Below are positions 61,802-64,000 of a stretch of 64,000 bases of DNA, one piece after another; position 1 is the stretch's first letter, and each line of letters opens with the position of its first letter. A program made the translations under genes and the position numbers. The stretch covers positions 24,084,176 to 24,148,175 of the forward strand of contig NC_135550.1 of assembly GCF_964340395.1 (NCBI RefSeq). The letters run 5' to 3'. The notes under the pieces are model-generated. The model saw only the letters and a list, made by a program, of their open reading frames with translations, did no database searches and was not told the origin of the DNA. Source of the DNA: Glandiceps talaboti (Eukaryota; Hemichordata; Enteropneusta; Spengelidae).

Positions 61802-63645
61802 TTACGCCACTGGGGTCAGACTAGATTGGTCGTCTTCTGTCAGCTTGTTGGACTGTAGCTGTAATGGTGGTGGTGCTGGTGCTAGTGGTGCTGGTGCTGG
61901 TGCTGGTGCTGGTGCTGGTGCAGGATATGCTGGGTACGCATTATACCCTGGCGGAGGATGGTTGTAACCAGCTTGAACTTGTTGGTTTTGTGACGAGTAA
62001 GCGACAACAGTCGGGTTGGGTGGGCTTTCTGTGTGAAAGACATTTAGGAGACATTGTTTAATTGTTTGGAATCCTATTTAAAACTCCAACACCATGCATG
62101 TCACTCTGTTCGGTGTTTCATACAAACTAACAATCTGTCATCCAATTTCCTGCATACGAAATAAAACGAGTATTCTGATGGTTGAAGTTATGTCTATTAC
62201 ATGTGGTTATTTATCTTTCAGTGAAGTTAAACACAATTGAATATATTTAAGCAATAAACCACCCCCTGGGAATGGTGTACCACTCGGTTTGACCAGTGAA
62301 CGAAATATATGCATGAGCGATAGCGATAAAACGAAACGTTTTCTGGTTTCATCTACGTCCCCATCCCTGCACGGACTGCAACGTTCGTAGACGAACAGGT
62401 GAACATCAAAATTTGGATGCGTGCCAACTGTGCATTTTAGACGCGCTAGTTCGATGTCTAGACCAATCAGATCTCTCGATTTGCGCCATCAATGTACTGG
62501 TATAATATAATAAGGTTTTTTGATCATTTTCATTCTTACGAATACCATAACAGTTATACTAGAAAACTAGAAACCAACGATTAAAGCACTTTTACGCGTC
62601 CCTGTGGTTTAAAACGGGAAAACCAACAATTAAAGCACTGTTACAGGTCCCTGTGGGTTAAAGCATGTTATACTTACGGACAACGTGAGTTGCAGTTGTT
62701 GTGGTACCTCCACTCGAGTTGGCACAGCAACAGACACAGAGAACAATACTGACCACAACAATGATGATTAAACCGATAGTACCACATACAATACCAATGA
62801 TAATGCTTACTCTGAAACCAAGGAAATAAAGTCATCCTCCGTCATCAACATTACACATTTTTTATGATATATCTATCCTTGGTATAATTGATATCAGTTC
62901 AGCTATGGATCACCCTATCAACCTGAACCTCAGACAACTATACCTACATAGTGGTCTGAGCCTTCATTAATTGTTATGTCCTTCCAATGCTCTATGAGGC
63001 AATCTAAGTTCATTTGTTCTTTCATATACTATAATATACACCATCCAAACAGTCGTGATTGTAGTTCCGAAAACATCTTTATTATTATACCGTCGAATAC
63101 ATTTGAATTTATCAGCATTGACAAAAGAAACAGCTTGTACATAATTTTACAAAGAGGTCAAAATACATAAAAGACACGGTATGATTGTATTTCAAAACAA
63201 CACAAACACGAACACAAACACAAACACAAACACAAACACAAACACAAACACAAACACAAACACAAACACAAACACAAACACAAATACAAATACAAATACA
63301 AATACAAATACAAATACAAATACAAATACAAATACAAATATTGCGATCATCTATTATTCCATTGATGAATAAGTGCATTGTAAACATAGTAAACCTACCC
63401 TAGCCCTAAGTTATCTGTAGCTGAGTCCCTCCAATCGTCGAAATCAGAGTCAGAGTCAGACTCAGATCCCCAGTCGCTGTCATAGCCACTGTATAACCAG
63501 GTTGAGTAGTCACAGCAATATTTCGATATAGATGTACCACAGCAGTAGTACTCATCACTCCAATTTACCCAAGTAGGACAACTGAATCCAGAAATGTAGG
63601 TACCATATGAATTGAAGTATCCATCACAGTATAGTCCACTGACCC
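61802..63645 (-). CDS. S5: Shisa-like protein, partial (3 of 4 exons; signal exon beyond the window)
   Basis: Exons 63645-63399 (ectodomain), 62811-62678 (transmembrane) and 62028-61802 (tail), with the same phases as S1-S4. Ectodomain: LYCDGYFNSYGTY ... FSCPTWVNWSDEYYCCG ... SKYCCDY, then an acidic DSDWGSESDSDSDFDD. Transmembrane segment IIIGIVCGTIGLIIIVVVSI, then CVCCC. The tail shares AYSSQNQQVQAGYN and PPPGYN with S4 but then runs into a (Pro-Ala)n stretch coded by (GCACCA)n and ends SSLTPVA, so it lacks the last PPPY of S4. The phase-1 acceptor before GVSG needs an upstream signal exon; none was found in 63,646-64,000, so it should lie outside. Confidence 0.8.
62276..62517 (-). mobile_element. 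Short internally deleted copy of the hairpin-ended element (S5 intron 3)
   Basis: In reverse complement it matches the left part (accagtacattgatggcg ...) and the right part (... atttcgttcactggtcaaac) of the element at about 13,030-14,015, with most of the middle missing. This fits a MITE derived from the longer element. Confidence 0.6.
63201..63342. repeat. (CACAAA)n(TACAAA)n compound microsatellite in S5 intron 2
   Basis: About 140 bp of hexamers switching from CACAAA to TACAAA. It ends about 57 bp from the S5 ectodomain donor. ORFs of Asn-Thr or Gln-Thr repeats over it are artefacts. Confidence 0.95.
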
Positions 63646-64000
63646 CTACAATACACAAAGGAGTATTCACATACATATATACCTACTTCTCATTATCTTT
63701 ACCCTTATCGTCATCTCATCCTCGCTCTACCAAGCAGTTTCATCTTTTACAGTATACCTTACTGTACGTGCTATAAGCACACAACTTCTTATGCCTACTA
63801 AACTGCCAGTACATTTTCATCGAAGTAAGGGGTGGAGGGCGGTGATTTGATTGCCAGAGGGGCATTTTAGAACTACCCTCGGTATTTGAGCAAACCTGGT
63901 AGTAGGTATGCGATGATAGTGGTATCGAGGTGTATCGGTGTCTACACTGTCGTGAACAACGAACACATTCCGCATAAACATGTACAGCGCCACCAACTGT
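63646..64000. other. Window end, intron 1 of S5, nothing else recognised
   Basis: Sequence upstream of the S5 ectodomain exon. No ATG plus signal-like stretch followed by a phase-1 donor was found on the minus strand here. Confidence 0.5.

Noticed and set aside
61864-62061. Plus-strand ORF of Val-Leu repeats
   Set aside because: Antisense shadow of the Pro-Ala repeat in the S5 tail exon.

Overview
The window is animal nuclear DNA: genes are split by GT-AG introns, it is AT-rich, and it is full of microsatellites, LINE and SINE debris and foldback elements. The gene families (a hevein-like/GAIN/GPS protein, a tandem Shisa-like array, a SNAP29-like SNARE) and the repeat style suggest a marine invertebrate deuterostome such as a hemichordate or lancelet. 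That placement is an inference only.

Layout. (1) 1-690: the 3' end of a CR1/L2-type LINE. (2) About 693-16,296 and 19,787-30,274: a segmental tandem duplication in direct orientation, with a unique 3.5-kb spacer between the copies. Each copy carries one ten-exon minus-strand gene (called P1 and P2 here). I assembled these from splice sites; every phase closes, giving 553 and 497 aa. Order of parts: signal peptide, hevein-like chitin-binding domain, Thr-rich stalk, GAIN-like N-glycosylated region, complete GPS cleavage motif, then a stop 23 residues after the start of the cleaved fragment, with no membrane segment. Copy 1 also has a 3.26-kb hAT-like insertion, a LINE fragment, a 14-unit 63-bp minisatellite and a long Thr/Ala-coding microsatellite inside an exon. 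(3) 34,041-38,218 (+): a three-exon Qbc-SNARE of the SNAP29 type, 219 aa. (4) 40,989 to the window end (-): five tandem Shisa-like genes S1-S5, each with four exons in the same phase pattern (signal | Cys-rich ectodomain | transmembrane | Pro/Tyr-rich tail). S5 lacks its signal exon because the window ends.

The two clusters have no evident shared pathway. Both consist of secretory-pathway proteins multiplied by local duplication, and in both the non-coding DNA is loaded with simple repeats that sometimes sit directly against splice sites. The main candidate for novelty is the P1/P2 pair: a soluble GPS protein that would release a 23-residue Stachel-like peptide. Second is the Shisa array, with diversified tails and a GC-AG intron. 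All gene models come from reading the sequence; no transcript or database evidence was available.
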